Source of the DNA: SXOA01 sp051004015
Lineage (GTDB): Bacteria; Planctomycetota; Planctomycetia; Pirellulales; Pirellulaceae
NCBI GenBank assembly: GCA_051004015.1
Contig: JBPCKT010000040.1
Location: 43,307-107,306, forward strand
DNA: 64,000 nt
Direction of reading: 5' to 3'
This document shows positions 30,994-39,852 of the stretch, in pieces. Numbering within the stretch: the first letter of the stretch is position 1; each line of letters opens with the position of its first letter. The position numbers were made by a program, and so were the translations under genes. The notes beneath the pieces were generated by a model. That model ran no database searches. It saw only the letters and a list, made by a program, of their open reading frames with translations, and was not told where the DNA came from.

Positions 30994-32640
30994 CTACGAC
31001 CGAATTTCGAATACGTGGTATCCCCACGCGGGCAATTCCAGGTACAGGCCGTGACGCACCAGGTCCGCCTGTTCCCGCTGGTATTCTATCGGCTGCATTT
31101 GGTCGGCAAGGTGCAACAGCTTGTTGCCATTTCCGCCTGGCCAGGGGACGACGCACTGTCCCTGCGTCGGCCCGAAGTTCACCGCCACGAGCAACGGCGG
31201 AAGCTGTGGCGAATCTGCGGGCGGCGACCACCAGCAAACGACAAACTTTTCCCAGGTCGAATTACCGGACCAGGCCGGCCGCCAGTCCGAGAGCCGCCAA
31301 CTGCCCCGTTGCAATTGAGGCTTTTTGAGGAGTTCCAGCACACGACTGTAGAATCCTTGCAGGCTCACATCGACGGACTCATCCATCCTGCGGCGAAGAT
31401 GCACATTCCAGCGCTGCTTCCGGCCCTCCAGTTGCCCTTCCTGAAAAAACCGCATGCCGGGGACCAGCACGGACAGCAGGGCAGACGCCTGGTGCATCAT
31501 CCCGCTGGGAAAGGCCGCGGCCGCCCGAGGCTCGTCGTGATTCTCCAAAAAGCGCACGCTCCGCCGCTGAAAATCATCGGCTGCCCACAGGTGCCCGCGG
31601 ATCGCACCGGCATCCTGCGCCCGCAACCGGTCGTACATTCGCTTGTCGTACGTGTAATCAAACCCTTGCTGCATGAGGGTCCATTCCAGGTCCCAATAAA
31701 CCTCGGCCAGGAAGACAAATCCTGGACTCTGCTCCTTCACTATCGCAATGGCCTCAGGCCAGAACGGCGCGTCGATCGGCGGCGAACCGTCCAGCGGACG
31801 CGACTTGTCGCCCCAGGTTCTCTCCATGACATCCGGCAGGAGCAACATCGCCATGTCGCACCGCACACCGTCGCACCGCTCGGCTATTTCCAGCAGCTCG
31901 TCCTGCATGGCTCGCCGCAACCCGAGATGACGATAATTGAGCTGTAGCGTATCGACCCAGGCAGGGAAGTAGGGATCGCGCCCATGGGCGACCATGTGCG
32001 TGCCGGTGATCGACGGCAGCCGAAAGTAGTCTCGCGGCTGGCGGGCCAGGTCCTCGGCACTGCCGTGAATGTAGAACTCGAGATGGAAAGCTGCCCAGGC
32101 GTGATCGATGGCGGTGTGGTTGGGGACGAAGTCGAGCATCAGCCGGATGCCACGATCGGCGAGTCGCTCACGGAAGCGGGCCAGCGCGGCGTCTCCGCCG
32201 AAATCGCGATGCACGGTGTAAGCTTGAATGGCGAACGGCGAGCCCACCACGTCTTCGTCCTGAAAGTCCGGCAGCATCCCCCGGAAATCGGCTCGCCAGT
32301 CGTGATTCGCCAGCGAAATTCGCCGCCCTGCTTCACCGGTCTGCCAGACCCCCATCAGCCAGAGCCACTGGAAGCCCTTCTCCTTCAACTGGTCGAGCGC
32401 GCTGCTGGGCACATCGTCTAGCGTGGCGCAGCGGCCGGGGTCGCGACCCAGCTCTTCGAGCCAGATGCGAGCGGGAAGCTGATAAAGACTGGGATAAACG
32501 ACAGCGGCCATGATCGTCGCGAGCGCTTGCTGCTCCTGTACAAACAACGGATGAAGATTCGTCCCGTTTGCCGCAAGCACGGCAAGGAGTTCATCATGGT
32601 TATGCAAACATCGGGCCGCAAGAGTTGCCAGGTGCTTCAA
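30994..32640 (-). CDS. GH13 alpha-amylase family glycosidase
   Basis: All four GH13 signature regions are present: DFVPNHT (region I), GVRCDMAML with the nucleophile Asp near residue 261, FLAEVYWD with the acid/base Glu near 312, and FLENHDE with the third Asp near 369. At 548 residues it has a complete TIM barrel and a C-terminal beta domain (LLVAVNFGPTQGQCVVPWPG). No signal peptide is visible, so it is probably cytoplasmic and acts on glycogen, maltodextrin or trehalose-type sugars. The start overlaps the DUF4404 stop by four bases; an internal Met at about residue 44 is an alternative start. Confidence 0.9.
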   Translation of the reverse strand: MKHLATLAARCLHNHDELLAVLAANGTNLHPLFVQEQQALATIMAAVVYPSLYQLPARIWLEELGRDPGRCATLDDVPSSALDQLKEKGFQWLWLMGVWQTGEAGRRISLANHDWRADFRGMLPDFQDEDVVGSPFAIQAYTVHRDFGGDAALARFRERLADRGIRLMLDFVPNHTAIDHAWAAFHLEFYIHGSAEDLARQPRDYFRLPSITGTHMVAHGRDPYFPAWVDTLQLNYRHLGLRRAMQDELLEIAERCDGVRCDMAMLLLPDVMERTWGDKSRPLDGSPPIDAPFWPEAIAIVKEQSPGFVFLAEVYWDLEWTLMQQGFDYTYDKRMYDRLRAQDAGAIRGHLWAADDFQRRSVRFLENHDEPRAAAAFPSGMMHQASALLSVLVPGMRFFQEGQLEGRKQRWNVHLRRRMDESVDVSLQGFYSRVLELLKKPQLQRGSWRLSDWRPAWSGNSTWEKFVVCWWSPPADSPQLPPLLVAVNFGPTQGQCVVPWPGGNGNKLLHLADQMQPIEYQREQADLVRHGLYLELPAWGYHVFEIRS

Positions 32641-32909
32641 ATTCCCAAACGCGCCAGGCCGTCCAGTATCTGCTGCAAAACGGACGTCAGCCGGGGATGC
32701 TCCGCCTCGAATTTCGTCAGCAGGTTCTGCACTCGCCCCGAAACCGAATCGAGGTCTTCCTGTGAGGAAGGCTGGTCTTCATCATGCAGCCGGTCCAGGT
32801 CGGCCGTGACTTCTTCCAAGAGGGCGAGGGTCTGCGGGTCGGCGTCGTTCTTCGCAGCGAGCTGAGCCCGCAATTCGCGCAGTTTTTCGGTGAGTGCTTT
32901 CTGGTCCAT
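32637..32909 (-). CDS. DUF4404 family small protein
   Basis: The start at 32909 follows GGGAG at good spacing; the longer frame to 33005 is not supported. The 90-residue helical protein reads MDQKALTEKLRELRAQLA, then LLEEVTADLDRL and PRLTSVLQQILDGLARLGI at the end, matching DUF4404. The function is unknown. It is translationally coupled to the GH13 gene and diverges from the kinase gene. Confidence 0.8.
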   Translation of the reverse strand: MDQKALTEKLRELRAQLAAKNDADPQTLALLEEVTADLDRLHDEDQPSSQEDLDSVSGRVQNLLTKFEAEHPRLTSVLQQILDGLARLGI

Positions 32910-33031
32910 ATTTGTTTTCTCCCGGAAGGAAGAGTAGAGGGCAGTGTATCCCATCCGTTGTGTCCCGGCGATGGCGGAGAGATTATCCTGAATGCCAAGA
33001 GGCAACCCTCCCCGAAGGACTTGAGGTCGCC

Positions 33032-35194
33032 ATGCGCATCCGTTGTCCCAATTGTCACCACGGCCTGGAGATTGTTCCCGATGCTCCGGCAGACTTCATC
33101 ACCTGCCCCTCCTGCGGCAGCCAGCTTGACCCAAACTCGGGCGAGACGTTAACCTACCGGCCGGAAACCCGCCGCATGGTCGGCCATTTCGAGCTGCTCG
33201 ATCATGTGGGACGCGGCCATTTTGGCAATGTCTGGCGGGCGCGCGATACGCAGCTCAAGCGGATTGTGGCGGTAAAAATTCCCCGGACCGCGGACCTAAG
33301 CGAATCCGACCGGCAACTGTTTCTCCGCGAGGCGCAGACCGCCGCCAAGCTGCGCCACGCGAATATCGTGACCGTGCATGAAGTCGGGTACGACGAGGAT
33401 GCCGTGTTCATCGTCAGCGACTTCATTGAGGGTGTCCCGCTCTCCGAGCAGCTCAAAATCCGCCGGCCGTCTTTCGCGGAGGCAGCCCGCTGGTGCGCGG
33501 TCGTGGCGGATGCCCTGGACTATGCGCATGGGCAGGGGATCATTCACCGGGACATGAAGCCCGGCAACATCATGCTGGAAGGCGAGGACAAATTGTTTGT
33601 CCTCGATTTCGGCCTGGCCAAGACGGAGGGGGGTGATTTCACCATCACGACGGAGGGTGAAATCCTGGGGACGCCGGCCTACATGTCCCCCGAGCAGGCT
33701 CGCGGCGACGCCGGAACCGCGGACCGGCGGAGCGACGTGTATTCGCTGGGAGTCGTTCTCTACGAACTACTCACCGGTGAGCGGCCTTTCAAAGGGGGCA
33801 CGCGCAGCCTGGTCCATCAAGTCCTGCATGAGGAACCGAAATCGCCGCGCCGGCTGAAGACCGAAATCCCGCGCGATCTGGAAACGATTTGCCTGAGGGC
33901 GATGGCCAAGGAGCCCAATCATCGCTACATCACCGCCAAGGAATTCGCCGACGACCTCCGCCGCTATCTGGCCGGCGAACCAATCCACGCCCGCCCCGTG
34001 CGCTGGCCCGAACGAAGTTGGCGGTGGGCCAGGCGCAACTCGGCGCTTTCCATTGCCAGCGGGATTGCGGTGGTGGCGGTGCTGCTTTTGCTGTTGCCGA
34101 TGGGGAATTGGCTGCTGACACCCTCGCCAAAGTTGCCCGTCAGCCTGGAAGTGCTGCCTCTGGACAGCAATGGCTTGTCACCTTCGCAACCGGACATCAC
34201 TTTGGCTTTCTGGCCGCTCGACGCAGCCACGGGAGAGCCGATCTTCAAGGACGTAGTGCGAGTTTCCAGGCAAACCAGTCCAATTTCAACGCGGCTCCTA
34301 CCTGGCGATTATTTGGTGGTTGCGGTCATCAAGGATTACGGGTTTCACGAGGTGTATCGCCACGTTCCGTCGCACTTGGAGGGAGTTCCTCAACATCTCA
34401 ATCCCCATCAGGACTGGGAAAAATCCGCGGGGACAGGAAACATTGAGTTGCCGACAATCACGGTCCCGCCGCGCAAGATCGAGGAGGGCATGGCCTTTTT
34501 CCAAGCGTCCACCGGCTTCACGATGGGCTCAGCGGACAATACGTATGCGCCTCCGCATCGCCGCAGCGTCGCAGCCTTCTGGGTAGACCCGCGTGAAATC
34601 ACGTACGGAGAGTTCCGCCGCGCTTGGCTGGATAGGGTACCGGAGGCCCTGGAAAAGACCAAGCCCGCCGATGACGCGGCGATGACGCTCGTCGATTTCA
34701 ACACGGCCACAGCTTACGCCGAGCGAGTTGGCAAGAGGCTTCTGGAGGAAGTGGAATACGAAGCTGCCGCGACGAGTTACGGCACCAAAAAGTTTCCCTG
34801 GGGGAACGACCCAGAAAAACTGGGAGAGTGGAGAATCGGCTCCACCATCGAACCGACCGTTGACCAGTTGGAAACTTCCCCCGCCGTTCGCGGACTGTAT
34901 TCCAATGTGGCCGAATGGACAAGCAGTTGGGCAACGAACTATCCGAAACTGCGCAAGGCCGGATTTAACAATCCCGCGGCGCACTTGGAACGGATTATCC
35001 GCGGTGGAACAGGCACCATCCTGGAAAATCATCCTGATCCCCGCGACTGGGCGCAGGGGCCACGGATGAGGAAGATGCTCCTTCAGAGCGAGAAAAGGCC
35101 AGGACTTGGTTTCCGTTGCGCCCGGTCCGACAAACCACGGCTGGAGGTGAGCGACTTCAGCCGAGAATTGGAGCCGTCTGCCGAGAAAGATTGA
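33032..35194 (+). CDS. Ser/Thr protein kinase with zinc ribbon and FGE-like domain
   Basis: The start at 33032 follows GAGG. In order the 720-residue protein has a zinc ribbon (CPNCHHGL then CPSCG), a Hanks-type kinase domain with ATP-binding Lys in VAVKIPR near residue 80, catalytic loop HRDMKPGN near 172 and DFGLAK, one membrane span (about 342-362), a beta-rich PEGA-like part (RLLPGDYLVVAVI), and an FGE-sulfatase-like fold from about residue 485 (MAFFQASTGFTMGS to GLGFRCARS). The FGE catalytic cysteines are not seen, so that part is probably a sensor or binding module rather than an enzyme. Confidence 0.92.
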   Translation: MRIRCPNCHHGLEIVPDAPADFITCPSCGSQLDPNSGETLTYRPETRRMVGHFELLDHVGRGHFGNVWRARDTQLKRIVAVKIPRTADLSESDRQLFLREAQTAAKLRHANIVTVHEVGYDEDAVFIVSDFIEGVPLSEQLKIRRPSFAEAARWCAVVADALDYAHGQGIIHRDMKPGNIMLEGEDKLFVLDFGLAKTEGGDFTITTEGEILGTPAYMSPEQARGDAGTADRRSDVYSLGVVLYELLTGERPFKGGTRSLVHQVLHEEPKSPRRLKTEIPRDLETICLRAMAKEPNHRYITAKEFADDLRRYLAGEPIHARPVRWPERSWRWARRNSALSIASGIAVVAVLLLLLPMGNWLLTPSPKLPVSLEVLPLDSNGLSPSQPDITLAFWPLDAATGEPIFKDVVRVSRQTSPISTRLLPGDYLVVAVIKDYGFHEVYRHVPSHLEGVPQHLNPHQDWEKSAGTGNIELPTITVPPRKIEEGMAFFQASTGFTMGSADNTYAPPHRRSVAAFWVDPREITYGEFRRAWLDRVPEALEKTKPADDAAMTLVDFNTATAYAERVGKRLLEEVEYEAAATSYGTKKFPWGNDPEKLGEWRIGSTIEPTVDQLETSPAVRGLYSNVAEWTSSWATNYPKLRKAGFNNPAAHLERIIRGGTGTILENHPDPRDWAQGPRMRKMLLQSEKRPGLGFRCARSDKPRLEVSDFSRELEPSAEKD

Positions 35195-35197
35195 GCG

Positions 35198-35935
35198 TTA
35201 CCTCGTAAGGTGGTGGGAAATTACCGAGTAAGTCTTGCCTTTGAATTTCAGGCAGCACACGTGCAGGTCCCAGGTGCGGTCGATGTCCTTGATCATTTCC
35301 ATCTCCGCCGTGGGGGCGGCATCGACTTCATGACCAATAAAGCACTTCCTGACCGGGTGCGGCAACTTCGGGACGTGCATGGAGGGATCGACTTTAACTT
35401 CCCAGAGCTGGCAGACAATGAGTATGCCCGCGGCAGAATTCACTTTGACCAAGGTACCCTCTTTCTTATCGGGCTTCGCGCTCGGATCCAGCTTCGTGAG
35501 ATCCGCGGGCTGGGGCTTATCCCCCAGCATGCCCTGTTTGGCAAGGTCATTGCCGATCAGCTGATCGTCACAGGTTTTTTCCCGGGCATAGTTGCGAGTC
35601 TTACAGCCGGACGACGGGCAATTCCCGCAACTCCCCGTCGGTTGCCCGCAAGAGTCGTCCCAACTGCTTGGCCTTGTCACTCCGCCTGCCCCGTCGCAAA
35701 CCGCTGCGTAGTACGAGCAATAAGTCGTGTGGTCGGCGTAAGGATACATGAGGCAGATCGTGTCGGCAGTACAATTTCGAAGTGTCGCCGCCTGTTGCTG
35801 GACGGTCGATCCTGGATAACCGCAGCCGGAACGATGTTTGCGGCAGCGGCGAAAGAGTCCGGCGTCTGCCGTGGCCGCGATGAGCGTGATGACGATCACA
35901 CCAATGGATACCAGGCTTCTTTTCGACGGATACAT
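35198..35935 (-). CDS. secreted cysteine-rich protein of unknown function
   Basis: GGAG precedes the ATG at 35935 and a signal peptide follows (LVSIGVIVITLIAATADA). The 245-residue protein has many cysteines, for example FRRCRKHRSGCGYPG, NCTADTICLMYPYADHTTYC and CGQPTGSCGNCPSSGC, suggesting disulfides outside the cytoplasm. The C-terminal part ends WDLHVCCLKFKGKTYSVISHH. No family is recognised. It converges with the kinase gene. Confidence 0.65.
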   Translation of the reverse strand: MYPSKRSLVSIGVIVITLIAATADAGLFRRCRKHRSGCGYPGSTVQQQAATLRNCTADTICLMYPYADHTTYCSYYAAVCDGAGGVTRPSSWDDSCGQPTGSCGNCPSSGCKTRNYAREKTCDDQLIGNDLAKQGMLGDKPQPADLTKLDPSAKPDKKEGTLVKVNSAAGILIVCQLWEVKVDPSMHVPKLPHPVRKCFIGHEVDAAPTAEMEMIKDIDRTWDLHVCCLKFKGKTYSVISHHLTR

Positions 35936-36115
35936 AAAGGAACTCCTCAAGGGGGGATTAAGCCTCGTCGAGCGGTGTCGGCGGTATTTGTATCAGGCTA
36001 ATCTCCCCTGAGCGGGTTGCAAGCTGAATTGCCCAGGGAACTTTGCGTGAAATCTGAGGGCAACTTCGCTAATTGCTTGGCTTCACGTAGAAAGGCGATC
36101 TGCATTCACATCTGA

Positions 36116-36823
36116 TCAGGCATCATCTGCGCGTTCTTCCGTATCCCGGAACCGATAGCCCACTCCCCGCACCGTCTCGACAAGATCGGCCCTTTTCCCC
36201 ATTTTTCGGCGGAGAGAGCGGATATGCACGTCGATGGTCCGTTCCATGACCATGGCGTCGTCGCCGAGTGCGGCGTCGATCAGCTCGCTGCGGAGGAAGA
36301 CGCGGCCGGACTGGCGGATGATCGTGTCGAGCAGGCGGAATTCGCTACGGGTGAGCGGGATGGGTTTGCCCTCCAGGCTGGCCTGGTGCTTGCGGCGGTC
36401 GACGGTGACTCCCATCTTCGTGGTCACTTCGTCGGTCAGCGGATCGACCATTCGCCGGCGGCGCAAAGCCTTGATCCGCTCCAGCAGCACTTTCACGCTG
36501 AACGGCTTGGTCACATAGTCATCCGCTCCCAGCGAAAAGCCGACCAACTCGTCCGATTCCTCCGCCTTGGCGGTGAGCATCACGATCAGCATATCCCGCG
36601 TGTCGGTCCCTGCCCGCAGACGGCGGCAGACGTCCAGACCATCCACCACGGGCAGCATCAAGTCGAGCAGCACGATATCCGGCTGCTTGAGCTGCGCCTG
36701 CAAGATCCCGTCCTGGCCGTCGGTCGCCACGATGACTTCGTATCCCGCCAGCTTGAGATTGTAGGTGAGGACGTCCACCAGGGAGCGGTCGTCTTCAACA
36801 ACGAGGACTTTCGTCTTGGGCAT
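36116..36823 (-). CDS. phoB: phosphate-regulon response regulator PhoB-like
   Basis: The 235-residue protein has a receiver domain with the acidic pair in VVEDDRSLVD, the phosphorylated Asp in PDIVLLDLMLP and Lys in YVTKPFS. An OmpR/PhoB winged helix follows (LTRSEFRLLDTIIRQSGRVFLRSELIDAALG and VDVHIRSLRRKMG). It lies one base after phoU, which supports assignment to phosphate regulation. No sensor kinase or pst transporter gene is in the window. Confidence 0.9.
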   Translation of the reverse strand: MPKTKVLVVEDDRSLVDVLTYNLKLAGYEVIVATDGQDGILQAQLKQPDIVLLDLMLPVVDGLDVCRRLRAGTDTRDMLIVMLTAKAEESDELVGFSLGADDYVTKPFSVKVLLERIKALRRRRMVDPLTDEVTTKMGVTVDRRKHQASLEGKPIPLTRSEFRLLDTIIRQSGRVFLRSELIDAALGDDAMVMERTIDVHIRSLRRKMGKRADLVETVRGVGYRFRDTEERADDA

Positions 36824-36824
36824 G

Positions 36825-37502
36825 TCAGGTAGGGGATTCTTGAACCAGGTCGTGTTTATGCCGGATGATGTCCCCCTCGACGAGGTAGATCACGTCTTCG
36901 GCGATGTTCGTGGCGTGGTCGGCTATCCGCTCGATGTGCCGCGTGGCGGAGAAGCAGTGCAGCGCGGCGGAGACAAACTCCGGCCGGGTCTTCATCGTGG
37001 CTTCCAGCTCGTTGATGATGTCGCAGTTGTAGCGGTCCACCGCATTGTCCATGGCGATAATCCGCCGAGCCGCCGCCGTGTCGATGTTGACGAAGGCGTC
37101 CATCACTCCCCGCACCATTTGCGTCGCCAACACCACCATCTGCGGCAGTCGGTCGGGAACTCTGAACGCCGGGTATTCCTGCAGGGCCTTGGCCCGCTGG
37201 GCGATGCTGACCGCCAGGTCGGCAATCCGCTCCAGGTCGGCATTCACTTTCAGCATCGTCGCGATCCGCCGCAGGTCCACCGCCACCGGCTGATGCAGGG
37301 CGAGCATCTTCAGGCATTCTTCCTCGACGTGGACTTCATGTTGGTCGACATAGGGATCAGACTTGACCACGTCATCCCCCAGCTCGAACCGCCGCTCGTT
37401 GAGCGCCTGGGTCGCCTTGTCAATCATGTCCTCCACCATCGACGAAATGCCCAGAAGCTCCTGGTTGATGGCCTCGATGTCACGCTGCAAGTGTCTGCTC
37501 AT
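36825..37502 (-). CDS. phoU: phosphate signalling protein PhoU
   Basis: PhoU links the Pst transporter to the PhoR/PhoB system. The 225-residue protein is the expected length and shows both helical repeats: MSRHLQRDIEAINQELLGISSMVEDMIDKATQAL and, in each half, the typical metal-binding segments (LRRIATMLKVNADLERIADLAVSIA and ATRHIERIADHATNIAEDVIYLVEG). It is followed immediately by phoB. Confidence 0.95.
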   Translation of the reverse strand: MSRHLQRDIEAINQELLGISSMVEDMIDKATQALNERRFELGDDVVKSDPYVDQHEVHVEEECLKMLALHQPVAVDLRRIATMLKVNADLERIADLAVSIAQRAKALQEYPAFRVPDRLPQMVVLATQMVRGVMDAFVNIDTAAARRIIAMDNAVDRYNCDIINELEATMKTRPEFVSAALHCFSATRHIERIADHATNIAEDVIYLVEGDIIRHKHDLVQESPT

Positions 37503-37799
37503 TCCTGGACCGTCCCGTTCTTGCCCGGCGGAGGGCCTGGCGGCGGAAAACCAATTCCGCCCTGGAAGGCCGGCCTTTCGACGGGGCTTTCAGCGCTCCA
37601 TCATGCTGCGTAACAGCCGTCGCTGCAAGAGCTTAGTACCCGGGCCGAGGTTCATTCGCTGGTCGGAAACCCTGCCATCAGGACCCTTTCCATTCGCCAA
37701 TTCAGGAAGCATTGGAAGGGACAGAGTAGATTGCGGGTGTGAATGTTGTGCGAAGATTTGGTGAATACGCTTTAGGCGAAGCCGGCCCAATTGCCGACG
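37503..37799. other. upstream region of phoU, no gene seen
   Basis: This gap of about 300 bases lies between the start of phoU and the end of the secretin-like gene. It should contain the phoU-phoB promoter. No convincing Pho box (paired CTTTCAT-like repeats) or hairpin was found. Confidence 0.5.
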
Positions 37800-38795
37800 C
37801 TATTTCTTCTCTAAGTCAGCCTCGTCGAGCGTCGACAGGATAGCGCGCAGGAGATCGAGCGATTTAGCGTCTCCGCGAACAATCAAGCTGTTGGTGCGGG
37901 CATCCACGGCAATTTGAACATTCTCTTCCCTGAAGATTCCTTGGATGACCGGGGCCAGTGATTCGGCCTTGGCGTTAATGAGTCTGAATATTCTGATTGG
38001 TGACGTATCGCCACCGACGTCACGTTTCGCTCCTTCCGAGTTGGCGGATACCAGCAGCCAAGTTTGCACCTTTCCATTTTCGGTCTGCGTCTCCTTGCCT
38101 CCGGCGACGACCGTCTTTCCGGGCGGAATGGTGAGGGTGGACTGATAGCTGGTCGTGGCGGTGTGCGGTCTGGCAACCGATTCGCCCGCATCACCGTCTG
38201 CTTTCGCCGGAGGTGGAATGAGCCGCGTTTGGTCCAGTTCCATTTGCACCAGGATCGAGTCCCCGTCGATGCGGCCCACCATGCTCAGCTTCGTCCCGAC
38301 GTTTTCGTACGCCATGGATTCCTGCATTCCGCGGCCGCCGACATTGACTCGCCCCACCACCACCGACACCCGCTCCCCAAATTGCAATTGGCTCCGCTGA
38401 TTCTCCACTAGCGACACCCAGCACCGGGACTGGGAGATCAGCTTGCCGGCTTTTTCCAACTCCGCGATTTTCTCGGCCGTCATTTCCTTGCTATTTCCGA
38501 CTACCGGCGTTTCCGCCACGATGACTTCGACGGTAATGAGCCTGCCGGCGGATTGCCGTTCTACCTTGAGAGGCTGCTGGAACTTAACAGCAGTTCTGCC
38601 GGTTGATCCGCCGGATGTCCCGAGATCCCTATATGTGGGGTCCGGGAATTTCTCCGGACGGGGGAAGCCAAAATCGAGAGGCGCGTTGGTACCCTTGGGC
38701 GCAGCGGGTTGCTCGCCGCCTTTGTCCTGAGCCACGCCTGCGACAGTTCCAAAGAGCAGCGCCGCGTAAACGAACAGTTGGCTAGAGATGCGCAT
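37800..38795 (-). CDS. exported secretin N-domain-like protein
   Basis: GGAGG precedes the ATG at 38795 and a signal peptide follows (QLFVYAALLFGTVAGVAQ). The 331-residue protein has a beta-rich centre (GRLITVEVIVAETPVVGN) and a C-terminal secretin N/NolW-like repeat: IRIFRLINAKAESLAPVIQGIFREENVQIAVDARTNSLIVRGDAKSLDLLRAILSTLDEAD. Such modules form part of secretin subunits or stand-alone periplasmic proteins in planctomycetes. No pore domain follows, so it is not a full secretin. A motif-dense region lies upstream. Confidence 0.75.
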   Translation of the reverse strand: MRISSQLFVYAALLFGTVAGVAQDKGGEQPAAPKGTNAPLDFGFPRPEKFPDPTYRDLGTSGGSTGRTAVKFQQPLKVERQSAGRLITVEVIVAETPVVGNSKEMTAEKIAELEKAGKLISQSRCWVSLVENQRSQLQFGERVSVVVGRVNVGGRGMQESMAYENVGTKLSMVGRIDGDSILVQMELDQTRLIPPPAKADGDAGESVARPHTATTSYQSTLTIPPGKTVVAGGKETQTENGKVQTWLLVSANSEGAKRDVGGDTSPIRIFRLINAKAESLAPVIQGIFREENVQIAVDARTNSLIVRGDAKSLDLLRAILSTLDEADLEKK

Positions 38796-39043
38796 AACAA
38801 AATCCTCCAAATAAATAGCGGTGCTCAACCCCCTTCAGCGTACCCCGTTCGTTCAACCCCGAGGAATGGCAAAAGGTTCGGCAACTCGGGGAGCTCGGGT
38901 GAGGGCCGTTTGATACCGCTTTTCGCGATCCTTGTTCAGGCATCGGCTCGCTCTAACTTTTTGTCCACTATCCACTTGCGCCGATGCCGGCCCTGTATCA
39001 CGCTCCTCTCTTGATACCACCCCGTAGCGGCGGTAGGTGCCGT

Positions 39044-39414
39044 TTGATTCACTTGATTCACCCCTTTTTTTCGCGGACTTGGGCTGATTCACCTCGCCCG
39101 AACCCCTTATCTAAACACATGTTCCGACAACCGCTCTCGACGTAACTGTGATTCACACCGGCGAACTTGATTCACATCTGCGATTTGATTCACATCTGAC
39201 TGATACACTCGCTGCCGAGATCCTCACGAACCCGCCTCTCTGCCTGTCTCAAATTATTCACTTTTTTCAGGCAGTTTTGAGGCGACTTTGAATATTCACT
39301 ATTGACGGAACTCGTTACGTATACACATGTTCAATTATTCAGTTTCGCCGAAATTCTGATTCACAGCCCAAAACCGTTATTCACTATTTGGGAGCGCGAA
39401 AAAGTGAATAACGG
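39044..39414. repeat. array of twelve ATTCAC-type motifs
   Basis: The motif occurs as TTGATTCAC (39044, 39053), CTGATTCAC (39084), TGTGATTCACAC (39147), CTTGATTCACATCTG (39166), TTTGATTCACATCTG (39184), TTATTCACT (39254), ATATTCACT (39292), TTATTCAGT (39335), CTGATTCACA (39356), TTATTCACT (39377) and, on the other strand, AGTGAATAA (39403). Spacing is irregular (9 to about 55 bases). The last two form a 12-bp perfect inverted repeat (39374-39385 with 39403-39414). Forms with TTATTCAC differ by one base from the DnaA box pattern TTATNCACA. Confidence 0.85.
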
Positions 39415-39588
39415 GCCAATCGATTCGCTTCCACACTGCCCGTCCCTGCGCAGACCTCCGCCCAGTTCCCCAGGCACTGGGAAAATCCCACTTGCGTACT
39501 ACCAAATTGCCAAGGAGCGCCGGCCCATCCCCCACCTGTTCCCCAGGCGCACGGACGGGCCTTGATCTTATGATGCGCACAAATGCCA

Positions 39589-39607
39589 TTTTGTTCACTG
39601 AACAAAA
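39589..39607. promoter_or_regulatory. perfect palindrome, operator-like
   Basis: TTTTGTTCA-C-TGAACAAAA is a 19-base perfect palindrome followed by AGAATATTTTTT. It could be an operator for a dimeric regulator, or a hairpin with T-run acting as a terminator on the plus strand. No gene on that strand ends nearby, which favours the operator view. Confidence 0.5.
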
Positions 39608-39852
39608 AGAATATTTTTTCCTTGACCAGATTGCGGTTTAATGCCGTTCTCCCAGGCGACTGCTTCACCTTGGCCAGGAGTTGGTTCCTCACCGCGAGTG
39701 ACAAAATCGTCCGCCACGGGGACGCCTGCCCTTGCTTTGCCCCCACGGGGCAGTCTATGCCAGCCCAGACATAAGGCGGCGCAGCCGGCTGTCTGTTGAA
39801 GACACATGGGTTGACATAGCTCGGCCCGTTGGGCCTGAAGACCATGGGTTCG

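Larger units (their letters stand above)
38796..39852. other. 1-kb gene-free region with repeats and palindromes
   Basis: No credible gene is visible in this stretch between the secretin-like gene and the restriction enzyme gene. It contains the ATTCAC array (39044-39414), a perfect palindrome (39589-39607) and two copies of ACACATGTTC (39115 and 39323 regions). The 39240-39400 part is clearly AT-richer than the surroundings. The 153-residue frame at 39384-39845 on the minus strand has no protein-like composition. Confidence 0.7.

Noticed and set aside
33032..35194. A diversity-generating retroelement target, because of the C-terminal FGE/C-lectin-like fold
   Set aside because: No reverse transcriptase and no template repeat of the 3' end of this gene were seen in the window.
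37503..37799. A Pho box upstream of phoU
   Set aside because: I looked for paired CTTTCAT-like or similar repeats and found nothing that stands out.
39044..39414. The motif array as a CRISPR array
   Set aside because: The repeated unit is only 6 to 9 bases and the spacing is irregular, with no cas genes nearby.
39044..39414. The motif array as a proven chromosomal origin
   Set aside because: Motifs differ from the DnaA box by a base and no dnaA, dnaN or parAB gene is in the window. Without skew data this stays a hypothesis.
39384..39845. A 153-residue minus-strand frame in the gene-free region
   Set aside because: The translation has no family motif, no ribosome-binding site and an atypical Pro/Cys/Trp-rich composition. 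It overlaps palindromes and the end of the motif array.
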